53,059 bases of DNA from an uncultured Pseudomonadales bacterium (GCA_943789485.1 CALSUH010000003.1:1-53059); one strand, 5' to 3'. Shown: positions 35,577 through 46,138, counted from the first letter of the stretch. The notes: generated from the sequence alone by a model not told the origin. Numbers and translations: made by a program.

Positions 35577-37634
35577 TTAGAGCGGCGTTCCTGTTATAGC
35601 AGGCATTGGCATCCAATAGAACTTACTGCTCTCATCGTGCACGTCATTGTTAAGAAAGATAAGAAGATAATTACCATCCAGCGACATTCGAATTTTCTTA
35701 ATCGCCTCACCTTCCAGCAATCCCAGCTCAAAGTCTTCTAAGACTAAATGCGTTACCACATCAAAGAAGTAGAGCTTGTCGTTATCCGTGGCAATTAGAA
35801 TCGTGCCCGCATTGTTGAATGTAGCACTCACCGGCGAACTACCTAAAAACCACTCTCCATCGGAATCAAAATAATCATCCGGCGCCATATCGACGATACT
35901 GAAATTCTGTCCGCTGCGATTGCCATCAGGGCAAGTGTAGGCGAGCCTCGTACCGTCAGGTGAAATCGCAAAATCTGTGCAAGAACTACCTACCGCGATA
36001 TCGGTGTTAGGAAGGAAGGTAAGCGCATTTGTCACCGTATCAAAATCGAAAGTAGCAAGGTTTGACGCGGTAGCCAAAAATACGTGATCCAAAACATCGT
36101 CGTATTCAATTCTTACTGGGTCTTCAAGGGGGATACTTTGAGTTAAGAAACTGCCATCTTCCGACATTAACCCCATCCAAAGACCCGTAGACGAGTAAGG
36201 CGTGCCTGCGCCGGGGTCAGTTTGGATATTGTCATACATAAGAGCGAATACATTACCGTCTTCGCCAAGGGCCAGGTCTCGTAGCGACCATCTGTAGTTA
36301 AATCCGCTAATATTCTGAATGACATTGTTGGAAGTAATGCTACCCGTATTTAAGTCAAGCTTATAGAGCCTCTGTGTTTCTGGATGCACTGTCATGAAGA
36401 CTGTTGCATTGTCTTCATCAACTGTGAATTGATCGGGTATCTGACTGAAACTATAAGTATTACCCGTTTCGCCAGATATCAGGTTTCGCTCGACCACGCG
36501 GTTACGCGCAGAATCACCAATCAACACCCAACCGTGGCACAGAGGCACAAAGTCCTGACTGGACTCAGTGATTAAACCGCCACCCAACGCTGAAATCGTT
36601 GCCTCCGACGGCCCCGACTGAACGGCAGCAATGCTAAGCGTTTCGAAGAGCATCGGGTTAGAGCCTTCTATGAATTCCAACCTAAAGGAAAGCTGCTCTT
36701 CATTGAAATTAACACTCGGCACATCTAAAATTCCGGAATTAATGGAGTAACTCGATGCACCAACAGCGACGCTCGATACCGCAGGAGGAGCAAATGCGCT
36801 GCAATTCAGTAAATCAGCACCGGAAACTGGTGGCGCAGTTACGCCGCTGCCGGTGATTTCTGCCTGAGTCAGCTGAAAGATTAGATCGTTCGCGTCAATC
36901 ATCTGCATCTGTAAAGCGATTTCGCCTATTTCGGCCACTTCTACATTTTGAACTCCCAGTGTATAACCATCGAAGCGGGCAGAGTCTGTAGCAATTGCCG
37001 GAGCGGCTCCCGAAGTAAAGGTTAGCGAGTAGTTTGTACGAAATTTAACTCCCGTCCAAGCAGGAATACTCGTTTCCAAAACGTTAGATGGCAGTACTGA
37101 ACTCTTAACTCTAAACGCAACATATTGACCAGTATTCAAGGCTGAATTAACCGCTCCTGTCACATCGATATCGATTTGAGTAAGACCTGCCGCGTCAACC
37201 TTTGCGATTGCCGTAGAAAATCCGGAGGAATAGTCGGTAAATTCAATAACGCCATTGTCTGAATACATATAGACTTCCAGCGGTGCTAGGCCGTTCTGCG
37301 TAAAGACTTCCTCGATTGGCAGTGTCAGAGTTGCTTGGCTTACACTGCTAGTAATATCAAAATCGAAAACAGCGACGGCGGCATCTGTAAAATCCGCGCC
37401 AGTCACTGCCCAACCACCAGCACTAACATAGGAGGCGTTTACCGGTGCCCCTGCGACCGGAGGCGCCGCTGTCGTGTCGTCTCCCTCGTCTGTTGCATCT
37501 GAGGTTATCTCAACAACTGGGGTTTTCTTAACCAGCACGCCATCAGCGACCAATACGGCTGAATCCGCAAAGGCTGCATTCATAATCAGAAACAACGGTG
37601 CAACTAAATTAGCCAATACCAATTTCTGCAACAT
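35577..37634 (-). CDS. Exported beta-propeller-like protein with DNRLRE-like N-terminal domain
   Basis: A 685-residue protein counted from the ATG at 37632-37634 (MLQKLVLANLVAPLFLIMNA), chosen because it opens a signal peptide ending near AFA; the frame extends 17 codons further up. Residues about 50-200 (VAVFDFDITSSVSQATLTLP, LTQIDIDVTGAVNSALNTGQ, VAFRVKSS) resemble DNRLRE-type jelly-roll modules. Two Cys around 300 and 375 may pair. From about 370 on, repeated YncE-like blades are seen (FTVDEDNATVFMTVHPETQ, TDFAISPDGTRLAYTCPDG, FNNAGTILIATDNDKLYFFD). It is probably surface or periplasmic; function unknown. Convergent with yacG. Confidence 0.75.
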   Translation of the reverse strand: MLQKLVLANLVAPLFLIMNAAFADSAVLVADGVLVKKTPVVEITSDATDEGDDTTAAPPVAGAPVNASYVSAGGWAVTGADFTDAAVAVFDFDITSSVSQATLTLPIEEVFTQNGLAPLEVYMYSDNGVIEFTDYSSGFSTAIAKVDAAGLTQIDIDVTGAVNSALNTGQYVAFRVKSSVLPSNVLETSIPAWTGVKFRTNYSLTFTSGAAPAIATDSARFDGYTLGVQNVEVAEIGEIALQMQMIDANDLIFQLTQAEITGSGVTAPPVSGADLLNCSAFAPPAVSSVAVGASSYSINSGILDVPSVNFNEEQLSFRLEFIEGSNPMLFETLSIAAVQSGPSEATISALGGGLITESSQDFVPLCHGWVLIGDSARNRVVERNLISGETGNTYSFSQIPDQFTVDEDNATVFMTVHPETQRLYKLDLNTGSITSNNVIQNISGFNYRWSLRDLALGEDGNVFALMYDNIQTDPGAGTPYSSTGLWMGLMSEDGSFLTQSIPLEDPVRIEYDDVLDHVFLATASNLATFDFDTVTNALTFLPNTDIAVGSSCTDFAISPDGTRLAYTCPDGNRSGQNFSIVDMAPDDYFDSDGEWFLGSSPVSATFNNAGTILIATDNDKLYFFDVVTHLVLEDFELGLLEGEAIKKIRMSLDGNYLLIFLNNDVHDESSKFYWMPMPAITGTPL

Positions 37635-38056
37635 AGTAAACCCCAAAGAGTCTCGAGAGCCTGCCAACAAAGCTGGCTCATGCATTTTGCAATGCTAATG
37701 TTTTAAAGCATTTCCGTATTTTCTACAAGTTAGCTTAAATATCAGTGTCTTGCATCACATAAACGTCGCTAATATCACTCTACGCTTCTAGGCTTGTCAC
37801 ATAGCTGTAGCTGCCTTATTGACGAATACCTTATCAAAAAAATACGATTCGGTCGCCATAATATTCTTGGTTAATGCTATTTCTATCAGTAGCTTTCTGC
37901 GCTTAGCGAAGACGTTCTTTAAAATTCAAACCCCTGGCTTTCAGAGGCTTGCAGTAAGCTTATCGAAGAGGAAAGAGGAGACTCCAAAACTTGATGCCTT
38001 ATGTAGGTTAAGAGATGAAGAGACCGAACTAATCTCGGATGATTACGCGCAACGCG
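37635..38056. other. Intergenic, no convincing gene
   Basis: About 420 bases between the start of the exported propeller gene and the end of mutT. An 82-codon TTG-started frame on the plus strand (37819-38067) lacks a ribosome site and family likeness, so I do not call it. The propeller-gene promoter should lie near 37650-37750. Confidence 0.45.
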
Positions 38057-38488
38057 TCAAATCTTGAACATTTTGAATGATGGCGATTCGCTTGGGCTGT
38101 TTAGTACACGAATTATGTGCTCGTTAGCCTTGGGGAAATCCGTAGGTCGAAGTTTGGAAAGTGCACGCCATTCGATGGCCTGCCCTTCTCTTCCTTTCGG
38201 TATCCCGGAATATTTTTCGATACACCAAACATCCAACATTACCGTCTTGTCGCTGTATTCGTGCCTGATCTGAGTTAACGCAGTACAGGCCTGCACACTG
38301 ATGCCTAACTCTTCTTCAAATTCTCTGTTAAGCGCGTGCTCAGCCGACTCGCCTTCTTCGACTTTGCCACCCGGAAATTCCCAAAGGCCGCCTTGATGAG
38401 ATTGGGTAGGACGCAGTGCAATCAATACTTCGCGCTTGTCATTGAGAAGAACACCGACAGCAACATGGACAGTGGTGTTTTTATTCAC
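38057..38488 (-). CDS. mutT: 8-oxo-dGTP diphosphatase MutT (Nudix)
   Basis: Hydrolyses 8-oxo-dGTP to avoid A-to-C transversions. 143 residues with the Nudix box GGKVEEGESAEHALNREFEEELGI (REFEEELGI core) at about 40-63 and the upstream HQGGLWEFPGG. ALRPTQSHQGG is typical for MutT (KRP/ARP...H). It is encoded nine bases after argJ, at the end of the secA-argJ-mutT set, as in Pseudomonas. Confidence 0.93.
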   Translation of the reverse strand: MNKNTTVHVAVGVLLNDKREVLIALRPTQSHQGGLWEFPGGKVEEGESAEHALNREFEEELGISVQACTALTQIRHEYSDKTVMLDVWCIEKYSGIPKGREGQAIEWRALSKLRPTDFPKANEHIIRVLNSPSESPSFKMFKI

Positions 38489-38497
38489 AACAAAGTG

Positions 38498-39718
38498 CTA
38501 ACTGCGATAGTCCGCATTGATGCGCACATACTCGCTGGAAAGGTCCGACGTCCAGACTCTTGTCCTAGCCTTCCCACGGCCAAGGTTAATTTGGACTCGA
38601 ATCGCGTCCTTATCCATCTCTGACTGCCCTGCTCTCTCACTATACGCAGCATCGACTGCTCCTTTGGACACCAAGAGTGTATCTCCAAGCGCCACCGTGA
38701 CGGACTCAATATCCAGATCGCTAAGACCGGCACGGCCGATAGCAGCGAGAATTCTTCCCCAATTCGGATCTGAGGCAAAAAAAGCAGTTTTAACCAAAGG
38801 AGATTCCGCTACCGTATAGGCTACTGCCAGACATTCCTGCTCAGATGCGCCTTCATTTACCTCGATTGTTATAAATTTGCTGGCGCCTTCTGCATCCCGA
38901 ATCAAATCGGTGGCTAACTGTTCGAAAACAGCATTCAATTCAGACTGAAACTGCCTAGCTGCTTCACTATCGGCATCCGTAATCACAAGAGACCCCTTAC
39001 CCGTGGCAACTAGCATACAACAATCATTGGTTGAGGTATCACCATCGACTGTGATTCTGTTAAACGAATTGTTTACAGCGCTATCTAAGAAATTTTCGAG
39101 GAGGGGTGTCTCAATTTTCGCGTCCGCAAAAACATAGGCAAGCAGTGTTGCCATGTTCGGGCGAATCATGCCTGAGCCCTTCGCAAACCCGCTTATGTTT
39201 GCCTGCGAGCCATTAGCAGTCGTAAAACTTGTTGATGCTAGCTTCGGCCGTGTGTCGGTTGTCAATATTCCTTGTGCTGCCGATTGCCAAGCGTCAGCAG
39301 ACAATGCTTCATACAGCATAGGTAACGCTACAAGTATCTTCTCAAAAGGAAGTTTTTCGCCTATAACCCCTGTCGAAAATGGCAATACCTGCCGGGATGA
39401 AGTTTGCGCAATCTCAGCCAAGCCATCGCAACATGCTACCGCGGCCAGCTCTCCCTCAGGTCCGGTGCCCGCGTTTGCATTTCCTGTGTTAATCAAAAAA
39501 TAACGGCTAGCAGTATTCTTAACTCGCTCCCTAGCTATGCGAACCGGGGCGGCACAGAACGCGTTCTGAGTAAACACGCCAGCCGTTGTCGAACCCTCCG
39601 CAATCTCAACCAAGACAAGATCGAGTCGATTAGGGTAGCGAATGTGGCTTTTCACGGCGGCTAAGCGAATTCCCTCAATAGGAATGATGCTTACCTTTCT
39701 TCCTGGACCGACTGCCAT
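38498..39718 (-). CDS. argJ: Bifunctional glutamate N-acetyltransferase / amino-acid acetyltransferase ArgJ
   Basis: Recycles acetyl from N-acetylornithine to glutamate in arginine synthesis. 406 residues, an N-terminal nucleophile enzyme that self-cleaves before the Thr of GMIRPNMATLLAYVF, which is present. FTQNAFCAAPV, LINTGNANAGTG (oxyanion region), DGDTSTNDCC and the C-terminal SSEYVRINADYRS are conserved. It follows secA with a 51-base gap and precedes mutT. Confidence 0.97.
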   Translation of the reverse strand: MAVGPGRKVSIIPIEGIRLAAVKSHIRYPNRLDLVLVEIAEGSTTAGVFTQNAFCAAPVRIARERVKNTASRYFLINTGNANAGTGPEGELAAVACCDGLAEIAQTSSRQVLPFSTGVIGEKLPFEKILVALPMLYEALSADAWQSAAQGILTTDTRPKLASTSFTTANGSQANISGFAKGSGMIRPNMATLLAYVFADAKIETPLLENFLDSAVNNSFNRITVDGDTSTNDCCMLVATGKGSLVITDADSEAARQFQSELNAVFEQLATDLIRDAEGASKFITIEVNEGASEQECLAVAYTVAESPLVKTAFFASDPNWGRILAAIGRAGLSDLDIESVTVALGDTLLVSKGAVDAAYSERAGQSEMDKDAIRVQINLGRGKARTRVWTSDLSSEYVRINADYRS

Positions 39719-39769
39719 CTTTAAATCCTTACACTGCTTTCCCTTTCTCAGACAATAGGGCGCCGACGG

Positions 39770-42538
39770 TTAACCAATTTTGCCGTGGCAGACTTTATAC
39801 TTTTTGCCCGAGCCACAAGGGCAGGGATCGTTCCTTCCCACCTTAGCCATCTCTCGAATAAATGGAGATGCCTTCTCTCCCTCTCCTTGGCCCCGACCTA
39901 CAGGTGATGCCTCGCCCGAAGGCGGCTCGGAAAGTGCCGATGCGGCTTGATGCTGGAAATTCACTCGCTCTCTAGCTCGCTCCTGCTCGCGTTGCTGCTC
40001 AATAGCGTCTACCTTGTCCTCTTGTCGAATCTTAACGTGACTCAAGACCTTAACTACTTCCTGCTGCAGGTTTGTCATTAGATCTTGAAATAGCGCGAAC
40101 GCTTCCCGTTTATATTCCTGTCGCGGATTCTTACCACCATAACTACGCAAAAATATTCCTTGCCGCAGGTGATCCATAGTCGCAAGGTGATCCTTCCACA
40201 AACCATCCAATATCTGTAATGTAATCTGCTTCTCGAAAGCGCGCATTTTTTCACCCACTGCAGCACATTTCTCTTGGTAATTGACAGAGAGTATCTCATC
40301 AATTTTTTGTTTCAGCTGGTCTTCGTAAAGCTGGTCATCCTCATCGAGCCATTTCTGAATATCTTGCTGAGTCGAAAATTCGGTATCTATAGCTTTCTGC
40401 AATCCTTCAACATCCCATTGTTCGGGAACACTCTGAGGAGGGATGTACTCATCGACAAATTGCCCAACAACATCTGTGCGCATATCTTTCAACAGCTCTG
40501 AAATATCATCACTGGCCATCAGCTCGTTACGCTGACGATAGATGATCGTGCGCTGATCATTCGCTACATTGTCATATTCAAGCAATTGTTTACGAATATC
40601 GAAATTCCTGCCTTCGACCTTTCGCTGAGCTTTTTCAATTTGCTTCGTTACCATACCGTGCTCTATGGCTTCTCCGCGCTCCATCCCTAAGCGCCGCATG
40701 AAGTTCTTCACTCCATCGGTTGCAAAAATCCTAAGCAGGTTATCTTCCATGGACAGATAGAACCTGGAATATCCAGGATCGCCCTGTCTTCCAGAACGAC
40801 CACGCAGCTGATTATCAATACGCCTTGATTCGTGGCGCTCAGTGCCAACGATGTGTAGACCACCGGCTGCAATAACCTGATCATGACGCAGCTGCCATTC
40901 CGCTTTTATTTTCTCGATCTGTGCTTTGGTCGGGTTTTCTAATTCCGCAACTTCAGCTTCCCATTTCCCGCCTAGTACGATATCGGTGCCACGGCCAGCC
41001 ATGTTAGTTGCGATAGTCACCACCCCAGGCCTTCCTGCCTGAGCAATAATCTCCGCTTCACGCTGATGGAATTTGGCGTTGAGTACTTCATGCTCGATTT
41101 TTTCTTTTGTGAGAAAGTTCGACAATGTCTCCGATGTATCGATAGACGCTGTACCGACCAGTACGGGCGCGCCTTTGGCGCTCATTTCAGTAATATCAAG
41201 AACGATTGCTTCTAATTTTTCTTCCATGGAAAGATAGATAAGATCGTTTGCATCATCACGCACCATAGGCTGATTGGTTGGTATCACCACCACATCCAGT
41301 CCGTATATTTGCGAAAACTCGAACGCTTCCGTGTCGGCAGTACCGGTCATACCAGACAGATTATTGTACAAGCGAAAATAGTTCTGGAATGTCGTTGAAG
41401 CCAGAGTCTGACTCTCACTCTGAATTTCCAATTTTTCCTTTGCCTCTAGCGCCTGATGCAAACCCTCTGAAAGACGCCGCCCTTCCATTGTCCGACCAGT
41501 GTGCTCATCAATCAGTACAATGCTTTTATTCTGTACTATGTACTCAATATCTCGATTAAAAAGGTTATGCGCCTTTAGGCCAGCATGTACGTGATGAAGA
41601 AGGGATAAGTTTGTCGCCGAGTAAAGTGATTCGCCCTCGGCTAGCAATTTCTTCTGAATCAGAATATCTTCAACGAATTCGTGCCCAGTTTCAGTAAGCT
41701 CGACCTGGCGACTCTTTTCATCAACCGTGAAATGACCTGACTCCTCTGGCACAAAGTTCTTGTCCATCATTTCCATCTTGGACTTTTCTGCCTTAACTCC
41801 CTTATCCAGCCTCGGAATCAACTGGTTAATAGCTTCATAGAGCTTGGAGCTATTTTCGGCAGCACCAGAAATGATCAGCGGAGTTCGCGCTTCGTCAATG
41901 AGAATTGAATCCACCTCGTCGACGATCGCAAAATTTAACTCTCTCTGCATTTTGTCATCGAGACGAAACGCCATGTTATCGCGCAAGTAATCAAAACCAA
42001 ATTCGTTGTTCGTGCCGTAGGTAATAGAGCTGTTATATGCTTCTTTCTTTAATTCCGGCGTCTGTCCGGATCCTATGATGCCCACACTAAGGCCTAGAAA
42101 CTCATACAGTGGGCGCATCCAGTTCGCATCCCGCTCTGCAAGATATTCATTTACTGTAACTAGGTGAACACCTTTATTGGTAAGACCGTTTAGATAGGCC
42201 GGCAAGGTCGCCATAAGCGTCTTGCCCTCACCAGTTCTCATCTCTGAGATACTCCCTTCATGCAATACAATTCCACCGATCATCTGCACATCGAAATGGC
42301 GCATCTGTAAAGTTCGCTTACTCGCTTCACGAACAACGGCGAATGCTTCGGGCAGCAGCGCGTCAGTCGATTCACCGGCATCGAAGCGTTGTTTAAATTC
42401 GTCCGTCTTGGCTTTCAACTCTTCATCGGGAAGTGCTTCTAAAGAGGCTTCAAGCTCGGTGATACGAGCTACGGTCTTTTGCAATTTCTTCAGCTTGCGC
42501 GTGTTACTAGTTCCAAATATTCTGTTTAATATGCTCAT
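39770..42538 (-). CDS. secA: Preprotein translocase ATPase SecA
   Basis: Motor for Sec-dependent protein export, 922 residues. Walker [22 protein letters not shown]-type [34 protein letters not shown] (motif VI region) and the C-terminal zinc motif [14 protein letters not shown] are intact. Before the zinc tail is a Gly/Glu/Pro-rich linker ([20 protein letters not shown]) whose DNA is GC-rich and repeat-like. It lies downstream of the M23 gene with a C9 run in the gap. Confidence 0.99.
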   Translation of the reverse strand: MSILNRIFGTSNTRKLKKLQKTVARITELEASLEALPDEELKAKTDEFKQRFDAGESTDALLPEAFAVVREASKRTLQMRHFDVQMIGGIVLHEGSISEMRTGEGKTLMATLPAYLNGLTNKGVHLVTVNEYLAERDANWMRPLYEFLGLSVGIIGSGQTPELKKEAYNSSITYGTNNEFGFDYLRDNMAFRLDDKMQRELNFAIVDEVDSILIDEARTPLIISGAAENSSKLYEAINQLIPRLDKGVKAEKSKMEMMDKNFVPEESGHFTVDEKSRQVELTETGHEFVEDILIQKKLLAEGESLYSATNLSLLHHVHAGLKAHNLFNRDIEYIVQNKSIVLIDEHTGRTMEGRRLSEGLHQALEAKEKLEIQSESQTLASTTFQNYFRLYNNLSGMTGTADTEAFEFSQIYGLDVVVIPTNQPMVRDDANDLIYLSMEEKLEAIVLDITEMSAKGAPVLVGTASIDTSETLSNFLTKEKIEHEVLNAKFHQREAEIIAQAGRPGVVTIATNMAGRGTDIVLGGKWEAEVAELENPTKAQIEKIKAEWQLRHDQVIAAGGLHIVGTERHESRRIDNQLRGRSGRQGDPGYSRFYLSMEDNLLRIFATDGVKNFMRRLGMERGEAIEHGMVTKQIEKAQRKVEGRNFDIRKQLLEYDNVANDQRTIIYRQRNELMASDDISELLKDMRTDVVGQFVDEYIPPQSVPEQWDVEGLQKAIDTEFSTQQDIQKWLDEDDQLYEDQLKQKIDEILSVNYQEKCAAVGEKMRAFEKQITLQILDGLWKDHLATMDHLRQGIFLRSYGGKNPRQEYKREAFALFQDLMTNLQQEVVKVLSHVKIRQEDKVDAIEQQREQERARERVNFQHQAASALSEPPSGEASPVGRGQGEGEKASPFIREMAKVGRNDPCPCGSGKKYKVCHGKIG

Positions 42539-42642
42539 TTTTCTCTATCAATACATAGTTAATTCGATACGCTGATCTCCAACGGGAATGATGAGGGTTG
42601 CTCAGACAGACCGACAGAGACCAATTAGATTGGTTTTGAGGT

Positions 42643-42651
42643 GGGGGGGGG
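42643..42651 (-). repeat. Nine-base C tract (minus strand) between the M23 gene and secA
   Basis: Nine G on the plus strand, three bases beyond the stop codon of the M23 peptidase gene. Homopolymers this long are unusual here and prone to slippage. Confidence 0.8.
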
Positions 42652-42654
42652 TAA

Positions 42655-43584
42655 TTATCTTGCTGTGCGGTGTATATAGGCGGCTGGGTCGACGACTCTA
42701 CCGTTCTTGTAAATCTCAAAATGCACATGAGGCCCTGTTGAACGGCCAGTAGAACCAACTAGCGCGATGTTTTGACCCTTCATTACAATATCGCCAACGT
42801 CCACCAATAGCTTTTCTGAGTGGGCGTAGCGTGTAGTGAACCCGTTACCGTGATTGACCTCAACCATCAAGCCGTAGCCCGATCGCGGCCCAGACCAAGT
42901 GATGACACCTGCTGCCACGGTATTAATCTCAGCACCCGACTTGCCAGTGGTGAAGTCGATGCCACCATGGAAAGCTATGCGCCCAGTAATAGGATCAGGA
43001 CGCTGGCCGAAACGCGAAGCGATCCAGGCTTTTTCTATAGGCCTGCCTGCGATGAAGACATCTGACTGAATTTTTCGATCAGTCATCAGGCCTTCGAGAA
43101 TTTCGAGTTGCTGCTGACGATCTTCCAGTTGTTGCTCGAGCTGATAAACAGCGTCCATAAAACCCGCTGCTGAGTAGGACTGTGAAACACCAATCGCAGG
43201 ACCACCTATAGCAATCGGATCACTGAAATCAAATTCACCAGCATCCAAATTGGCAATAGTAGTTATACGTTCCCCAACAGCATCCAAGCGCACTAGACGC
43301 GCCTGTAACATTGCAAGCCGCATAGTTAGGGCTTCGATCTGTTGTTCCGATTCTTCTTTAATTTCGGATATTTGTTCAGTCTGTATGCGAATCTGGCGCT
43401 CCCAATTTTGCGCAGACTCTTCACTGAAGGCACCGTTGTTCTGAGAAACTGCGAGTCCATAACCAAAGTAGCCCAAGGCAACTGGGGCACCGAGCAGGCA
43501 CAGGGAAAGGAGGCCTTTAAGCCATCCCTTAAGGACAATAGTTTTAGTGTGACCATGACGCTGGTCGACTAGGATAACTTTCAT
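42655..43584 (-). CDS. M23-family (LytM) peptidase, membrane anchored
   Basis: A 309-residue protein with an N-terminal membrane segment (GLLSLCLLGAPVALGYFGYG), a coiled-coil stretch (QIRIQTEQISEIKEESEQQI; LEQQLEDRQQQLEILE) and a C-terminal LytM domain: FHGGIDFTTG (zinc His and Asp), TRYAHSEKL and GPHVHFEIYKNG (HxH). All zinc ligands are present, so an active peptidoglycan endopeptidase is likely; the layout also resembles regulators of amidases. It sits between lpxC and secA, the usual place in Pseudomonas-like genomes. Confidence 0.92.
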   Translation of the reverse strand: MKVILVDQRHGHTKTIVLKGWLKGLLSLCLLGAPVALGYFGYGLAVSQNNGAFSEESAQNWERQIRIQTEQISEIKEESEQQIEALTMRLAMLQARLVRLDAVGERITTIANLDAGEFDFSDPIAIGGPAIGVSQSYSAAGFMDAVYQLEQQLEDRQQQLEILEGLMTDRKIQSDVFIAGRPIEKAWIASRFGQRPDPITGRIAFHGGIDFTTGKSGAEINTVAAGVITWSGPRSGYGLMVEVNHGNGFTTRYAHSEKLLVDVGDIVMKGQNIALVGSTGRSTGPHVHFEIYKNGRVVDPAAYIHRTAR

Positions 43585-43690
43585 TGCGTAAGCGTTGTCT
43601 CAGTAAGCCTGTTAAAACCTGGGGCTAATCGAGAACTTCAACGCCCAACTATGTTTATTTAAATCAGATAGTTAGAATAGCACGGCAGAA

Positions 43691-44602
43691 CTAAGCTGCC
43701 AACACTGGTTTCATGTAGGAAATAGGCACATTTATATCACTGTCGAAACTGACTATCTCCCAAGCATCCTCATTAACTTCGAGCATTCTCAGTAAAGCAT
43801 TATTCAGGGCATGTCCAGATTTATACCCCTTGAACTCGCCTATCAAACTATTGCCAAGCAGATATAAATCTCCAATAGAATCAAGGATCTTATGCTTTAC
43901 GAACTCGTCTTCGTAGCGTAACCCATCCTCGTTTAAGACTTTATAGTCACCTACCGCGATAGCATTGTACATACTCGCACCTAATGCCAAATTCCTATTA
44001 CGCAATTCCTCGAATTCATGCATGAATCCGAAGGTACGCGCACGGCTTACTTCCTTAACAAAAGAAGTGCTGGAGAAGTCGATGGTCGCGCTCTTCGTGT
44101 ATTTCTTGTAGACGGGGTGATCGTAAAGAAGTGTGTAGCTGACCTTGAAGCCATCAAACGGCTCGAGACTGACCGCTTTGTCGCCATGTTCCAAATATAA
44201 CGGCTTCTTTATTTTGATGAAGCGCTTTAATTCTGATTGCTCCGTGATTCCAGCAGATTGTATAAGAAAAACGAACGGGCCAGCACTGCCATCCATGATC
44301 GGCACTTCAGGTGCACTTACATCGATAAAGGCATTGTCGATACCCAAACCTGACAGCGCCGACATCAAATGCTCAATAGTAGAAATTCTAACATCATCTT
44401 TAACGAGGCAAGTAGAGAGAGTTGTATCGCCTACATTAGAGGCGCGGGCGGGAATCTGAACGGGTATATCTAGATCTACGCGGGTAAAGACGATACCAGT
44501 GTTTACTGGGGCGGGCCTAAGAGTTAGGTAGACCTTCTCACCAGTGTGCAGGCCAACACCCGTGGCGCGAATAACATTCTTCAGTGTTCTTTGTCTCAGC
44601 AT
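43691..44602 (-). CDS. lpxC: UDP-3-O-acyl-N-acetylglucosamine deacetylase LpxC
   Basis: Committed step of lipid A synthesis, a zinc deacetylase of 303 residues. [20 protein letters not shown], the zinc His of [17 protein letters not shown], the ligand pair in [15 protein letters not shown] (His and Asp) and the general acid His in [12 protein letters not shown] are present. It follows ftsZ after a 334-base gap containing a strong palindrome, so it may have its own control. Presence implies a normal LPS outer membrane. Confidence 0.98.
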   Translation of the reverse strand: MLRQRTLKNVIRATGVGLHTGEKVYLTLRPAPVNTGIVFTRVDLDIPVQIPARASNVGDTTLSTCLVKDDVRISTIEHLMSALSGLGIDNAFIDVSAPEVPIMDGSAGPFVFLIQSAGITEQSELKRFIKIKKPLYLEHGDKAVSLEPFDGFKVSYTLLYDHPVYKKYTKSATIDFSSTSFVKEVSRARTFGFMHEFEELRNRNLALGASMYNAIAVGDYKVLNEDGLRYEDEFVKHKILDSIGDLYLLGNSLIGEFKGYKSGHALNNALLRMLEVNEDAWEIVSFDSDINVPISYMKPVLAA

Positions 44603-44936
44603 AGGTCTTCACGTCGTGTCTTATTTAGTCGGAAAAACATGGAAATCTCAGGCATTCGGGGTGCAATGTCATGTGACATTGCAATCAAGCGTTAGTCCTA
44701 TGTCTGAAACGGGTATTCCGTGTCCTCCTAGTTCACCAACATTAGACGCGAGAACGAGCGGTTTCAGCTCACAACGACGATCTTTAGCGAAGCGTCGCCA
44801 TGGTAGCAAAGTTCTAGGAATAACCCAATAAGGGAAAATCCGCTCACTACCCCAAATACTTGCCTTAACCAAGACCGTTCAAAAACAGCAAGTGAGAAAT
44901 ACCGTGTAGGAACCCTGCTGTGGCATTCCTAGGATC
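44603..44936. other. ftsZ-lpxC intergenic region
   Basis: 334 bases, longer than other gaps in the dcw block. It holds the 22-bp palindrome at 44662-44683 and probably an lpxC promoter. No gene: the open frames on either strand lack ribosome sites and homology. Confidence 0.5.
44662..44683. promoter_or_regulatory. Perfect inverted repeat upstream of lpxC
   Basis: Arms TGCAATGTCA and TGACATTGCA, each 10 bases and fully complementary, separated by TG. It is 60 bases before the lpxC start. It could be an operator for a dimeric regulator or a hairpin in the leader. No T run follows on either strand, so it is not a classical terminator. Confidence 0.6.
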
Positions 44937-46079
44937 CTAGTCCGCCTGCTTTCTTAGAAAGGCGGGAATATCAAGATAGTCCATGTCGGTATCTGCACCC
45001 ACAACCGCAGCAGATGCTCGTGAAGAAGCCTGCCTGCGCATCACCGCTGGCTTATCAAGCTGACGGTAATCGGGTGTTATTCCCCTGTTAGTATTGTCCA
45101 CAACTTTAGTGGGCTTCGCGTGCTTATCTCCTAAACCCGTAGCTACGACAGTAACGCGCATTTCATTCTCGAGGCTTGGATCGATCACTGTGCCAACCAC
45201 TACCGTTGCATCATCCGAAGCAAATTCTTCTATAGTGTCACCAACCTCAGAAAATTCACCCAAAGATAGATTCTCTCCAGCTGTGATATTAACCAAAATT
45301 CCGCGCGCGCCTTGCAGGTTCACGTCTTCTAATAGCGGGCTTCGAATCGCAGCTTCTGCTGCCTCCCGAGCGCGATCAGCCCCAACTGCCGTACCCGTGC
45401 CCATCATAGCCATGCCCATCTCAGACATAACCGTCTTCACATCGGCGAAATCCACGTTAATCATGCCTGGATTCATGATTAAATCAGCAATGCCTTTCAC
45501 CGCGCCTAATAGCACATCGTTAGCGGCTTTAAATGCTTCCAGCAGCGTTGCTTCTTTACCAAGCACGTCCAACAATTTTTCATTAGGGATAGTAATTAGA
45601 GAGTCCACATGCTCCGTGAGCTGCTGAATACCTTCTTCCGCAATCTTTGAACGCTTTTTACCCTCGAAGGGGAAAGGTCGAGTGACGATCGCGACAGTTA
45701 AGATGCCCATCTCGCGAGCCACTTCGGCAACGATAGGCGCGGCACCAGTTCCTGTCCCTCCACCCATACCGGCCGTGATAAATACCATATCTGCGCCGGA
45801 TAAAATTTCTGCGATCTCATCCCTATCTTCCAACGCTGCCTGTCGACCGATCTCTGGATTTGCTCCCGCACCAAGACCTTTGGTTATATTACTACCCATC
45901 TGTAATATCGTCTTGGCTTTTAGGTTATGCAGCGCCTGTGCATCTGTGTTTGCACAGATAAACTCCACGCCCTCTACCTGATTATTGATCATATGGTGCA
46001 CAGCGTTTCCGCCCCCACCACCAACACCTATGACTTTAATTTCAGCGTTCTGCGCAACATTCTCGACTAATTCAAACAT
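44937..46079 (-). CDS. ftsZ: Cell division GTPase FtsZ
   Basis: Tubulin-like protein that forms the Z ring. 380 residues. IKVIGVGGGGGNAVHHM, the GTP motif FITAGMGGGTGTGAAPIVAE, synergy-loop NVDFADVKTVM and the conserved C-terminal peptide DYLDIPAFLRKQAD (binding FtsA/ZipA) are intact. The gap to ftsA is 59 bases, with ftsQ-ftsA-ftsZ in one direction as usual. Confidence 0.99.
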   Translation of the reverse strand: MFELVENVAQNAEIKVIGVGGGGGNAVHHMINNQVEGVEFICANTDAQALHNLKAKTILQMGSNITKGLGAGANPEIGRQAALEDRDEIAEILSGADMVFITAGMGGGTGTGAAPIVAEVAREMGILTVAIVTRPFPFEGKKRSKIAEEGIQQLTEHVDSLITIPNEKLLDVLGKEATLLEAFKAANDVLLGAVKGIADLIMNPGMINVDFADVKTVMSEMGMAMMGTGTAVGADRAREAAEAAIRSPLLEDVNLQGARGILVNITAGENLSLGEFSEVGDTIEEFASDDATVVVGTVIDPSLENEMRVTVVATGLGDKHAKPTKVVDNTNRGITPDYRQLDKPAVMRRQASSRASAAVVGADTDMDYLDIPAFLRKQAD

Positions 46080-46138
46080 ATAGCCCTCTCATTTATACTT
46101 CTTTTACTGTATTGGTTATTGACCCATTAAGGTTAAAA

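Noticed and set aside
37819..38067. 82-codon TTG-started frame on the plus strand
   Set aside because: No ribosome site, no recognisable family, and its end overlaps mutT on the other strand; likely chance.
44544..44872. Open frames on both strands in the ftsZ-lpxC gap
   Set aside because: No ribosome sites or homology, partly overlapping the lpxC start; the region looks regulatory.
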